This document shows, one piece after another, positions 12,701-23,298 of a DNA stretch of 64,000 nt. Made by a program: the position numbers and the translations under genes. Each line of letters begins with the position of its first letter. The stretch's first letter is position 1. Location: NCBI GenBank assembly GCA_948474755.1, contig CAOLHI010000559.1:1-64000 (forward strand), read 5' to 3'. The stretch is from Ctenosaura bakeri. Lineage: Eukaryota > Chordata > Lepidosauria > Squamata > Iguanidae. The notes beneath the pieces are model-generated. The model searched no databases. It saw only the letters and a list, made by a program, of their open reading frames with translations, and was not told where the DNA came from.

Positions 12701-15700
12701 TTTTTACTTTTTTTTTGGAAAAGGGTTCCATGCCTTCTTTCCAACTCTCAAATCATCACCAAACACAGTTGTGAAGGTGATTGGACTGAGAGAAAGCTTT
12801 CCTCTGAAGATCTCAAAACTTCATCAGACTCACAAAGAGTGACAGTGTTTTGCAAGCATACTGGACCCCAGCTGCAAAACGCATGGCCAGTACTTTGATT
12901 TGTGCCTGGAAATGGAGTGGTAGTGAGAGATGTCATAACAAAGAGTTAAGGTTCTTGTAACCGATTGTAACCAGCGATCCAAAAGGCTTTTGTGCACACT
13001 GGAAAAGACAGTATCAATTTTTCACAATTTGGCCTCTTCATTAAAACCTAGGAAATGGTCCACAGGTTAAAATGGGTCCAAGTCCCTTCCTTCACCCTTG
13101 TATAGCTTCTTCTTCCCATGGTAGGACGTCTGAAAACTATTTTTCTACTCAGGATGATGTCGGATGCTCTCATTTCCAATAGCAATGCTATGCAAATATA
13201 AAAGAACTTTCTGTTGCAAATAAAGATAATAAAATTCATCAGTTTTTATTCCTCAGCAGACACTTAGTGAGAAGGATTATTCTGAGCCATTAAAAATGAC
13301 ATTTAAAAAAAATCCTCTGATATTTTACGGCCAAATGGAATCATTCTAAATTGATAATGTTAATTTTTCATAATGTGAGAGATTAGGGTCTGTAACTTAT
13401 TTCTGTTCATTTTTGATAAAGGAGAAGACATTAAGTTTGAAGACAAATGCCTATACCTTTAGGAGAATAGCTGACATAAAAGATATTACTTTTTGGCATA
13501 TTCCTGAAGTAGATCCACTTAAATTTGTAATAACTATATTACCGCTAAGGTGAATAGGTATCTTCCAGATTCTGTTGTCTTATGGCTGGATTGCTAGCAT
13601 ACATATGAAAACGGAGCTCTTCTGTTATGCTCTGTGAGAATCACAAAATTATCAGAAAGGAAATTACGATATTAAAGGTATTCTCCTATAATCCAGAAAA
13701 GTACTGATCGACATCTCAAGGCAATTGTTTACTCAAAGCAATTGTTATTAAATAATTAATAGTCATCAATTTAAGCAACAACATAGTGACAGAGTAGAAA
13801 CCCTTGATAGTCATACACTTGATTTTATACTGTTTTAACACCCTAGTTAAGTGACATAGGCTTTCAATCATCACATGGAGATGTGGGTTGAGATACATAA
13901 GCAAAGACTGGAAAATTTGTATTTCTGGACAACAGTATTCCATCTCCCCAGCTGCACTGTCTGGGTTATTCTGAAAATTATTATTAAAAAAGTAAATCAA
14001 CAGTTCCCACAAATATAGCAGCTGAAAAATCACAGCTGCATATGCAGAAATTGCTGCCAGGTTCATGTACTGGATCACACATAAGAGCTGTCATGTGCTA
14101 ATGCAGGCATGTGAATCCACGTGGTTCAAAGGACATGACTGATGTGACAACGTCATGGCTCATTTGCACCATCAGTCTGTGTTTTTCAAATATTCTTGGA
14201 TAACCATAAAAATATGGGCATTTTACTGAGAGTTCTCCAACAGAATGAACAGGAAAACCTTGCTTTACAACTTTTCTGGAAATCCTTGTCTTTTTTTCAA
14301 ACAAACAAGTTTGGCCAGTTTTCAGTGGTAAGTTTGTTTCAGAATGTGTGGGAACAAGTAGGATATCCATTCTGAGCTACATCTATGTTGTTGACCTCAG
14401 TTCATAACAGAAATGTCGTGGAAAGAAAATCTCCAGCCAAGCTTCAGTTTAGTACCAGCGGAGGAAAAATGCCTGCTTGCATAATTTAGTAGGATCCAAT
14501 GGAGAAAGAGCATCCAGCTGGCACGGTGGGCAGTGATGGCATCCACCAGCAGCTCATTAGGGTGGAGCTGTGCTCCAGTGCCAGATATGCACCTGACCAG
14601 CATATCAGCCAGCCTGGACCCTAAGCAATGATAGGAGCCATACACAGATGGAAATTTGAGATGTCTCGTTAAGCAAGTATGCAAAATGTTCAGGCAGTTA
14701 AATGCACATTGTTTTAGTGTTGGAGGAAGGACTTTGACTTCACCGTTATGACCTATTGCTTTAAACATGAATGTCTCCCTAGTTCATGCTGAATCAAGAA
14801 GAAATTATTTGAGTTTTGCCTTTTAACTTATCAGTGTATGTCATGCATTTAATGAAGCTGACTGTCATTTATTAAAGTGTATGCCTTAGCAGCATATTTC
14901 CCCCTTTTTGCTGTACCAGGATAATGCAACTACATTTCTATAATTAAACCAAGTGTTTGTTCTTTACCAGGTTATGCCTATATAACTACTTGTCTTCGAA
15001 GCTAATACATGGGCAAAGCGTAGATTTAATAGCATCCCATACTTTTATTAAAAAGCAGATTTATGGCTTATATAGCCATCAATCACCAGCAAACTTCCCT
15101 ACATTGCTCTGCAGCTATAGGACACTAATGAAAGAATATCTTCAAGACGTAGAGAAATAGTGTGTTTATGCCCTTTGACAGCAGGAAAGGTATGAAAGAT
15201 AGGAAATGCAGAATCTGAGTATAGATGAGAGCTTAGAAAATTAGTTTTTAAAGCTACATCTCAAGAATCACCCAGCCAATATGGACATTCTGGGAGATGC
15301 TGACCAAAAGGGTAACTTTACGATAGATGACCTACAGAAGGAACATTTCATGGATGACAACCTATCCAGCCTTGAAGAAGCCTTATATTATATACCTTAT
15401 TGCTTATCAAGAATGATTTTGTAGGTGATTTTGTTCCCACAACGGATGTTTTTTTGGTTGTAGCTGTTGTCTTCCTGGTGAATTTAAATTACTGAGGCAT
15501 GAATTTTCCTAGAAAGATCCAGGAACACTTTTTTCTAATTAGAGCATTAAAATTAAATCAAAATTAAATGAAAATAAAATTTCAAGTCTGTTCTATTATT
15601 CTGAATTATATCCAGAGTATTCTGTGGCTGTAGGGCTACATGTGACTCCTAAAAACTGTTTTTTGTAATCCTTGATTCTTTCAGATTCCCTGGGTTTCCC

Positions 15701-17873
15701 TTTTCTAGCCAAACAGAAGAAAAGAAACAGGTGAATTGCCTCCTTTGGAAGACTTAGGGGCAATTCACCATTTAAAGATATTGTAGGGCTGTTGTTCTTG
15801 TTGTGTGCCTTCAAAGTAGAAGGATTTCAGAAATAGAAGACAGGCTTCACTGTTTCCATGCTGAGGTTCATACATGCCCACTTTTTTGAAATAACTTAGG
15901 CCATAATCCTAGGAAATCTTTGTCTCTTGAAGTCAAAGGACCTATTCATTCTGCTATTCTAGAGGGCCCAGCACTGACATGTTCAGAAAGTATGAAATGA
16001 GCTTACAGTGACATAAATTTATTAAATCAAGAAGAGATCAGTTAAATGGGTGTTTTTGCAAGGATATCCACAGCAATGTAGCATACTAGTGGCAAAGAAT
16101 GTGTTTGTAGCTATCGATTGTATTTAATAATGAGCTCTGTGAATGGCGGCGTGGGAATTCCAAAGCTAGCTCTACATTTAATTTTGTTTCAAGAAGTTGT
16201 TAGTTGCAACTTAAGATCAAAAGGTAAAATACCCTGGAGTCTTAGATGCCAAAAGAGATTTATGGCAGCTTGACCGGAGTCTCCAGAGTCTTTAAAGAGC
16301 TTTGGAGTGGCGGGGGGCAGTTGCTATTACTTTGTTGTTTGATGTGTTTCTAACTACTAGGCGGACAGGTAAGGGTGCATGATATGAATTGCCCAGGGCT
16401 ACAAGAAGTTGTGAACCTGTGGGGTTTAATGCATCTGATGTTTGGCACTATGAACAAACCTGCAAATAAATTGACACTTTCTTACTATGCTCCTCCATGA
16501 TGATTGTATAGAGGTCAGAGATTGATGTTGGCCTATAGCACACTTGTATCTATCAAGGTGCAAGCAAGCAGTCCAGAAAAGTAAATGGATGTAATGAAAA
16601 GCTCATCTTCAATCTTCTGCCTCTATAATCAACAATCCTCAGTCCCAAGAAAACTCTTTGTCAAAAACATAACCATCACATTGTTGGAACAGATTGAAGA
16701 TCCATCTATTTCCCCCCCATCTACAATAACAATCAGTCAAATTCCTTTTAGGAACTCAAAGGTACTGTAAGACAGCCATTTCCTTGCAACATCTGGTTAC
16801 TAGAGGTTGGATATTATTTTAGATCCAGTTTGGATCTAATTGTATATGCAATTGGAGTGGTGGATGTGGATTTTCCTGTCACTGCCGCTCCATGGCAGTA
16901 CCTAAAACCAGCTGATAGTGCAACACAGATGATCAGTAGCTCTTCAAAAATGGGTGAGATGTGGATGGGAGAGGGGGAGAACACCCTTCATATTAGACTG
17001 CACCACCTCTTGAGTATGCAATGTGATGAATCCTGGGACCGAGCTTAGCAACAGAGCCACCCTAGCAACACAAAGGATTCAAATTGATTGACTGGTACAA
17101 ATGGAACCCCAGGCTAGGCAGAGGGAGGGGATAGATGGGGGAATGAGCAATGGAAGTTTAATTGAAAACAGAGAGTTGAGGTTCAGAACTAGAGAGAACA
17201 GAGTTGAGAGCTGGAGATGAGAGAGAGAGTTGAGTGTCGATGTTGAGAAGAAGATGTATTTAGATTTGAGAAAGAGAGAGAAGTGTTGTGCTGGCTTATG
17301 AATCCTTACTTACAAAATATCTATTACCTTGACAGTGTGTTAAAGAAAGATTTTTTATATATTTTTATAAAGAGTGTCATTGATCTGTACTGGGTTATAC
17401 ACTTTACCATCAGTACCACAGTCATTGGAGAGATAAATCACTGCTTGTCCTTATATCTCAGAGGAGGGAGGATTTGGGGAGATAACTTGAGAAGGGAAGC
17501 CAGTGGGGGACACAGAATGACAAAAGCCTGCATGCTCTGGAGAGGGTCATAGCTCTGGCTTGATCCAGAGATCTCCCTGACTGTTCAGACCTAGATAGTT
17601 CTGAAACAGGTGTCAGGCTAGGCAGGCTTGGTTCTGGGTTTTCACATGTAACTCCTCCATCCACAGAAGAGAATGCTGGATTCAGTCTATTTTTTCTGTA
17701 CGTAATGTTCCTTGTTTTGCTTTTCGTGTTGATTGTCAGTGATTGTACTATACTCATTAATTTCTCTAACTGTTTTCAAACACAGGCAGAAGGAACTAAC
17801 AGAGAATCGAGAAATGAAATCACCAGAACTGAATCATGTGAATCATGTGAATCATGTGAATATTAATCTTTTT
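12701..17873. other. No gene recognised; several unexplained small frames
   Basis: Three minus-strand frames lie end to end at 13716-14078 (120 codons), 14098-14370 (90) and 14397-14768 (123), with no domain that I recognise and no matching composition shift. Purine-rich GAGA sequence fills about 17150-17290, and three copies of AATCATGTG lie at 17832-17860. Nothing here supports a gene call. Confidence 0.35.
15788..15817 (-). mobile_element. SINE tail remnant
   Basis: 'gttgtgtgccttcaaagt' is the reverse complement of the 'gaaggcacacaac' SINE tail. The rest of the element is not recognisable. Confidence 0.4.
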
Positions 17874-17890
17874 AGAAAACAATGAATGCA
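17874..17890 (+). repeat. Left 17-bp target-site duplication of L1
   Basis: AGAAAACAATGAATGCA is identical to 19252-19268 on the far side of the L1 insertion. Confidence 0.9.
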
Positions 17891-18973
17891 CAGAGAATTT
17901 GTAAGTTAAAAGACTGGATGAATATAATGACAAATAAAGGCAAAATAAAGGAGAGATTGCAAGGTACTAAGATATCATGGCTTAATTATATTCAGTTAGA
18001 GCAATGGACAAGGAACAGGAATAATAAAGATTTTAGAGAATATAATAGATTTCAACAAGTGATTAATCAAAGAGAAGGAATGGAGAAAAATGAAATTTTG
18101 AAGGGTACCATAAGTGAAATATATAAATGTTGTCAAAACATGAAGACGAAGATGAATATCTTAGAAAAATATGGGAGGAAGAATTAGCACAAAAAATAGA
18201 TATTCAGGACTGATGAAAAATTTGGAATCAGCGTCATTTAAAAAACTTATCCGTATGGATAAAAGAGAATTATTACAAACTGATCTGGAGATAGTACCTA
18301 ACACCAGTAGGATTAAATTGTATAGATAAGAATTATTCGAGGTTGTGTTGGAAGGGTTGTCAAGAAATTGGTATATATATTCATATGTGGTGGAATTGTG
18401 AATATGTACAGAAATTTTTGCAAACGGTGTTTAAAAAGATAAAAGAGATAACAGAAATTGATTACCAATATATCAGAGTATAGCATTATTATCTATGATA
18501 AGGTTAATTGTACCCAGGCAATGAAGGATTTGATTACAATGACGGATTTGATTTATTAACTGCAGCAAGGTTAATTATATCAAGAAAATGGAAAACTCAA
18601 GGAGAATTTCAAATAGAGGATTGGTATAAAGAAGTGTGGAAAATTGCGATTGATGATAAGTTAGCATGTGGAATTAAGGTTAAAAAGGGAATAATGAAAG
18701 GGAATGATTTTGAAGTAATATGGAAGATATTTGTGGAAAAGGTTTTAATAAAAGAGGAATGTGTCATACCTCCACAGGAAGAACTACAGTTTTGGAAGGT
18801 GGAGTAATCTGAAATATAATTGGGCCTGTGGATGGGTTTATGTACAGGGTTAGTAATAATATGTTTAGTAATAAGAATATATTTAGTAATAGTAGAAGGT
18901 TAAACTTAGTTGAAAAAGATAGAAATAAAAAGGAAATTATTAATAGCATATTTTCCTAAATATTAATTATGGG

Positions 18974-19015
<42 letters not shown>

Positions 19016-19251
19016 TTTTAAAATGCATATAATGTGAATGAAATTTAGATATATGTAAAAATATACAAGCAGTATGATTTATAATATGTGGAATAAGTAT
19101 GTTATGTTAATAGATTAGGAGAAAAATAACAATGTAAGCATTTTTCTGTTATAAATTCTCTTTTTTCACTTTTATGTTTATCATGTTATGTTTTTCTTCT
19201 TTTGTTCTTTTTTTTCTTTTATAATCAAGTAAAATTAAAAAAAGAAAAAAA
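17891..19251 (+). mobile_element. 5'-truncated L1 retrotransposon, ORF2 C-terminus, inactive
   Basis: The 1361-bp insert carries the end of L1 ORF2, the endonuclease/reverse transcriptase polyprotein that copies L1 RNA at the chromosomal nick. Only the region after the reverse transcriptase survives. A CX3CX7HX4C motif, typical of the ORF2 C-terminus, is intact: Cys codons at 18346 and 18358, His at 18382 and Cys at 18397, with the characteristic HMWWNC string. Upstream (17891-18187) is open, followed by stops and frame changes. The last part of the protein lies in another frame at 18508-18807 (KTQGEFQIEDWYKEVWKIA). A long AT-rich 3' untranslated part with (AAT)n at 18976-19011 ends in an A-rich tail before 19251. 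Flanking 17-bp perfect duplications show insertion by target-primed reverse transcription. The undecayed duplications suggest a fairly young copy. Confidence 0.92.
18976..19011. repeat. (AAT)n microsatellite inside L1 3' region
   Basis: About twelve AAT units lie in the untranslated tail of the L1 copy. Confidence 0.9.
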
Positions 19252-19268
19252 AGAAAACAATGAATGCA
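19252..19268 (+). repeat. Right 17-bp target-site duplication of L1
   Basis: AGAAAACAATGAATGCA is identical to 17874-17890. It directly follows the A-rich tail. Confidence 0.9.
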
Positions 19269-19667
19269 TGGATAAAATTGAGGCAATGCAACAATCACCA
19301 GGATGGGCAATGCTTACTAAAATTATACATTTGGGTCAATATATGCTGAGGTGGAGGACTCTTATTCAGCCTGAGAGCTGAATTCAATTTCAGAGAAATT
19401 CTTCAGGGCTGCATGCCACTGGTTGCGGGGAAAGTGCCAAGGTATGGAACAAAAACTACTAGCATATTTTTCTTCAAAGCTTTTACTGCTAGTAACTAAG
19501 CATTTGCAGAAGACTTCAGAATGAGTTAAAACCTGTAGAAATGGGAAGTCATCAAAATGATGGTCTTTTGGGAAGCATGACCTTCTGAGGAACCTCCTGG
19601 GGCCAGACTGATTCCTTAGGAAGGTCAAGTTCAGCCTCAGGGCCTAGAGTTCCCCATGAATGTTTTA

Positions 19668-19880
19668 TTCAATAGCAATATAGCATTTATTTCTATACTG
19701 CTTATCAACTGAGTGTTATCTAAGCGGTTTACAATGTATTGTAGCTAATTGCCCCCAACAAGCTGGGTACTCATTTTACCGACCTGCGGAAGGATGGAAG
19801 GCTGAGTCAACCTTGGAGCCCGGCAGGATCAAACTCACAACCTTGTGGTTGCAGTACTAGCATTTAACCACTGCGCCTTT
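19668..19880 (-). mobile_element. MIR/CORE-like tRNA-derived SINE
   Basis: Read on the minus strand, the tRNA-like head ('ggcgcagtggttaaatgct') comes first. A B-box-like GAGTTTGATCC follows (complement of 19826-19836). A core then ends near 'gtaaaatgagtacccagc'. The order of blocks parallels MIR, but the body ('ctaattgcccccaacaagct') is a reptile-specific variant. The 3' LINE-derived tail reaches about 19668. Confidence 0.75.
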
Positions 19881-19957
19881 TGAATGTGTGATTCTGTATT
19901 TATGCATTGTTCAAATATGTGTGATTTACAATGGATGGCATCCTATTAGTAAAGTTG

Positions 19958-20130
19958 CTGTTGTTGTGTGCCTTCAAGTTGTTTCTAACTTATGGCAACC
20001 CTAAGTCATGGGGTTTTCTGGGACTGAGATTATGCAACATACTCAAGTTCATCCAGTGGACTTCGATGTCTGAGTGAGGAATCAAACCAGGCTTGTAGTC
20101 CAATGCTCAAACAACTATACCACATGGTCT
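19958..20130 (-). mobile_element. Sauria-type SINE, minus strand
   Basis: On the plus strand it begins with the reverse of the tail ('gttgttgtgtgccttcaag') and ends in the reverse of the tRNA-like head ('ccaatgctcaaacaactata'). The box B on the minus strand is GGTTTGATTCC (20078-20088). The middle is shorter than in the copies at 31035 and 63541. Confidence 0.8.
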
Positions 20131-20691
20131 CTGTTAGTGAAATAGGTGTAAATCCATCTTATGCCTTTATATGTCTTTTTTTTTGGGGGGGGTGTAATTG
20201 TAGAGGATGGTATACTCTTCAACCCCCTTCATAATGACCAAAGTCTACCCTGGACTCCCTGTACAGCTGTGGAACCCTACTAGCCATTCAGCAGCTGGCA
20301 GACAGCAGGGGAGATTGGAGAAGTATCTGGCTATGTCCCTGTAGCCAGATGCAGCTGTCATTCACTGAGACCTCTGAAAGATCCCCCAATGGATCTCAGT
20401 GGAGGAGATATCAGAATGGGTACGGGGACATAGTCAGATATTTTTCTTCCTACCCTTCCACCAGCCACTGAATGGTTGTGTGTAGATAGGGGCTGTAGTG
20501 GCTAAATAGTGACTCCAGGGATGGGAGGTGAGAGGAGAGGTGTAATATATTTCTGCTTGCAGAATTAGTATTCGAGGCTGTACCATACAGCATCTAATCC
20601 GAGGTGTGATTGTTGCATTATTTCAGTTTTATTTCTGCATTTTGAATTGTCTTGTGTATCAGTACCATCACAAAAGACTGTGGCCCTTTTC

Positions 20692-21227
20692 GCATTGAGG
20701 CTTCTCGCGCGAGCAGGGGAGGGTGGCTCGCGTGAGAAGCCTTCTCCGGGAGGCTGCCGCTTCCCCTTCCTTCCTTCTGCAGGCGAAGGAACGAGGGGGA
20801 AGCAGCACCAGAGGAGGCTTCTCGCGCGAGCCGCCCTCCCCCCTGGGCGAAGCAGGAGGCTCTTGCGTCCGTCCCCCCCACGCGCGCGAAGCAGGAGGTG
20901 TCGCGTCCATCCCCCCCCGTGCGCGCGAAGCAGGAGGTGTTGCGTCCGTCACGCTAGTGCCCCACCCCTTCCTTCCACAGGGGCGGAGGGAAGGAAGTGC
21001 GACCCGGCCGCCTCCCCACTTACAGGAGGTAAATGTGCCTGGGCGCTGGGAGCGTTGCGCGAGTGCAGGTGATTTTCGCTTTGAGGCAAAAATAAAAAAA
21101 ACCCGCGATTGCGCCACTGCAGCCCCGTGAGCGCGGCGGAAGTGGGAGTGCATCGTGCAGAGCGATGCTCCCACTCCCGCGAGGCTCACAGGGCTGTCGC
21201 GCGACAGAAAGCCCGTACGAAAAGGCC
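20692..21227 (+). mobile_element. GC-rich Harbinger-like MITE, 536 bp
   Basis: The element begins GGCCCTTTTCGCATTGAGG and ends CCCGTACGAAAAGGCC, so the ends are inverted. It is collinear with 52232-52893. Inside are three imperfect units of about 40 bp, each built on 'gcgcgaagcaggaggtgt' plus 'tgcgtccgtc', at about 20840-20955. A separate inverted pair 'gtgggagtg ... gctcccactcccgcgaggctcac' lies near the 3' end. The flanks are ACTGT and ATGT. The element is densely CpG in an AT-rich setting, so frames of up to 196 codons open on both strands by composition alone. Confidence 0.75.
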
Positions 21228-21440
21228 ATGTATCATCACCACCAAAATAGGGACTCAAAGTGATTTATAATGTTTTTTTTAGAAAGCAGTACAATTAAAA
21301 ACACATAAAAAGTGAACATTAAAATAGAATTTAAATTATTCACAGTATTAAAAGGATAATAATTCACAGTATTAAAAGAATAAGATGCAGTTAAGAAAAG
21401 ATAAAAAGCAGTTGAAAGCAATTCAGTTTAAAACAATCAG
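21228..21440 (+). repeat. LINE-tail-like interspersed repeat
   Basis: 'gggactcaaagtgatttata' followed by AT-rich 'acattaaaatagaattta' matches the copy at 9715-9935. Two near-identical copies of 'aattattcacagtattaaaa' lie in tandem at about 21334-21383. Confidence 0.45.
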
Positions 21441-21681
21441 CACCTACTAGCCCATTCTTTAAAAACATGTGTTTTCATTTTCACACCGTTTAGTGTCTTT
21501 TAAAATAATCTATTCCTGCGATATCATGACATCCTTTAGTATTAAACTACATTATAATATGCATGCCAGAGAAGACATGAGCATTCTCTTGGCTCCTCCT
21601 AAGGACTGTCTTGTTTGAACCAGAAGACCTCAGTCTACTGTTCCTGTTCATAGCACCACTGGAGCCGCCTTTGTCCTCCTT

Positions 21682-21850
21682 GTTTATTTTTTTTTTAATA
21701 TCATTTTATTAAAGTTTCACAATTAAAACAAACATTTATTATTGCTATTTCACATGAATTATTTCTTGAATCTTCCAAACTGATCTAGATTTCATTTCCA
21801 ATATCTCTTATATTTATTTTATAACTACATTTAGGAACAGAGCCTTAAAT
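21682..21850 (-). mobile_element. Possible retrotransposon 3' end, minus strand
   Basis: A T-run followed by 'aatatcattttattaaag' is, in reverse, an AATAAA-containing end with a poly(A) tail. It resembles an L1 or retrocopy 3' end. No coding part is visible. Confidence 0.3.
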
Positions 21851-22360
21851 TAAATTAAACTACATTACTCTGTCCAAAATTGATGCTATTGGACTCTCTC
21901 TCTCTGACCCTTCATAATAAACAAGGAGGGATGGAAATGCTATGTACCAACGTACAAAGATATAACAATGTTAAGAGATAAATATAAATATAAGGGGGAC
22001 ATGCAGACTAAAATAGATGTATGAATTTTGAAAGGAATCCCCAGAACAATGTAAGTAGTAATGGGCAAGTGCAATAACTTTATTTACAAATGCTTAAAAA
22101 ATATTTCAATTGTCATTGTTATCTTCCACCAACATCATTGTCATCACCATCATACTTTAATGTATTTATTCAAAAGTCTGAGTCCTGTTATGTTGGTGAC
22201 ATACTTAGAAATGCAATGTACCCTAATAACTTCCTCTGTTTTATTGGGGAATCCCAACCATACTCAGGTGGTCTTTTGAATAAGAAGATTATTTTGTGCC
22301 GTTACAGTGAATACGACCCAAATCAATGGAATCAAATTACATATATAAAAAAGAATATTA

Positions 22361-22924
22361 TGTCATGTACTGGATAACCCACACTCCACAAAATTCATTT
22401 GGAGGTAGCCAGTAGTTTATTTTGTTGGCTAAATGTCAGCAGCACAGCAGACTTCTACAGAAGTTGCTGAGACTAACACATGCATGAAGCTTACAGTATT
22501 TATAGGTTAACATTGCAAATTAAGGCACTCAAAGCAGCAATTGGTAAGAGCCATAAATCCATATATCACACTGCTTCCCCAATACTTTTCTGGGCCAGTG
22601 CCTGCCACATGTCCCCTCACCCATGCTTGACCAGGGTGAGCTGATCACATGTTTCCTGTTCTTATCTCATAGTCACCAGGTTCTCAAAACAATGTGTCTC
22701 TCTATTACAAACATTCATTTCTGCCCTTATTTGTTATTTCCCCCTCACCATCTCAGATATATTGTTGCAATAAGCAATTAGCAATGGATACTTTATAAGA
22801 GCAATTAGCAATGCCTAACAGAGATACATAGTAGTTTCTATGCAATGGTTAAATACATTTGCACCAATACACAATCAGCAGACCATACTCATTTCCTCAT
22901 GGCAGGGAGTCTAGCGACCTGACA
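22361..22924 (-). mobile_element. Solo LTR, 564 bp, minus strand
   Basis: The segment begins TGTCATGTAC and ends GACCTGACA, so it has the TG...CA and TGTCA/TGACA ends of an LTR. It is flanked by TATTA (22356-22360) and GATTA (22925-22929), a 4-of-5 match to a target duplication. Read on the minus strand there is a TATA-like CCTATAAATAC (complement near 22495-22506) and, about 80 bp downstream, AATAAA (complement near 22415-22422). Both sit where an LTR promoter and poly(A) signal should be. No internal retroviral part is present. Confidence 0.65.
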
Positions 22925-23096
22925 GATTATGTCTAAAAGTTGAGAAGAAATTCCTGATCATGATAACTCTTCAATGTCTTGAAGGGTGCTGGGCTGTCTT
23001 TTATTGAGAGCTTTTAATGCAGAGGCCATTTTAGCTTAGATTCCTGCACAGACAAGACTTTAATCTAAATGGTCTTTGAGCCCCCATCAACTCTAT

Positions 23097-23298
23097 GGGC
23101 TTTTCCACACTACACTGCTATAGTGCTATTATTCTACTTTCAACATCCTAAGGAATCCTGGAGTTTGTAGTTGAGGGAGGGGCATTTAGAATTCTCAGCC
23201 AGAGAGCTTTTTGGCCTCAGTAAACTACAAGCCCCAGAATTCCACAGGATATAGAAAGTGGAATAATAGCACTATAACAGTGTAGGGAAGGAAAGCCC
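23097..23298. mobile_element. Palindromic Harbinger-like MITE, 202 bp
   Basis: Arms starting GGGCTTTTCCACACTACACTG and ending GTAGGGAAGGAAAGCCC are inverted over nearly the full length. The flanks are TAT and TAG, so the target duplication is imperfect. The copy shares 'ctattattctactttcaaca' with the other foldback copies. Confidence 0.8.

Noticed and set aside
15287..15420. EF-hand-like frame (DADQKGNFTIDDL)
   Set aside because: A single short loop-like match in about 45 codons with no flanking support; chance is more likely.
20647..21258. Several overlapping open frames of 69-196 codons on both strands
   Set aside because: They lie in a CpG-dense MITE with inverted ends; GC-rich DNA lacks stop codons by composition, and the frames overlap on both strands with no domain.
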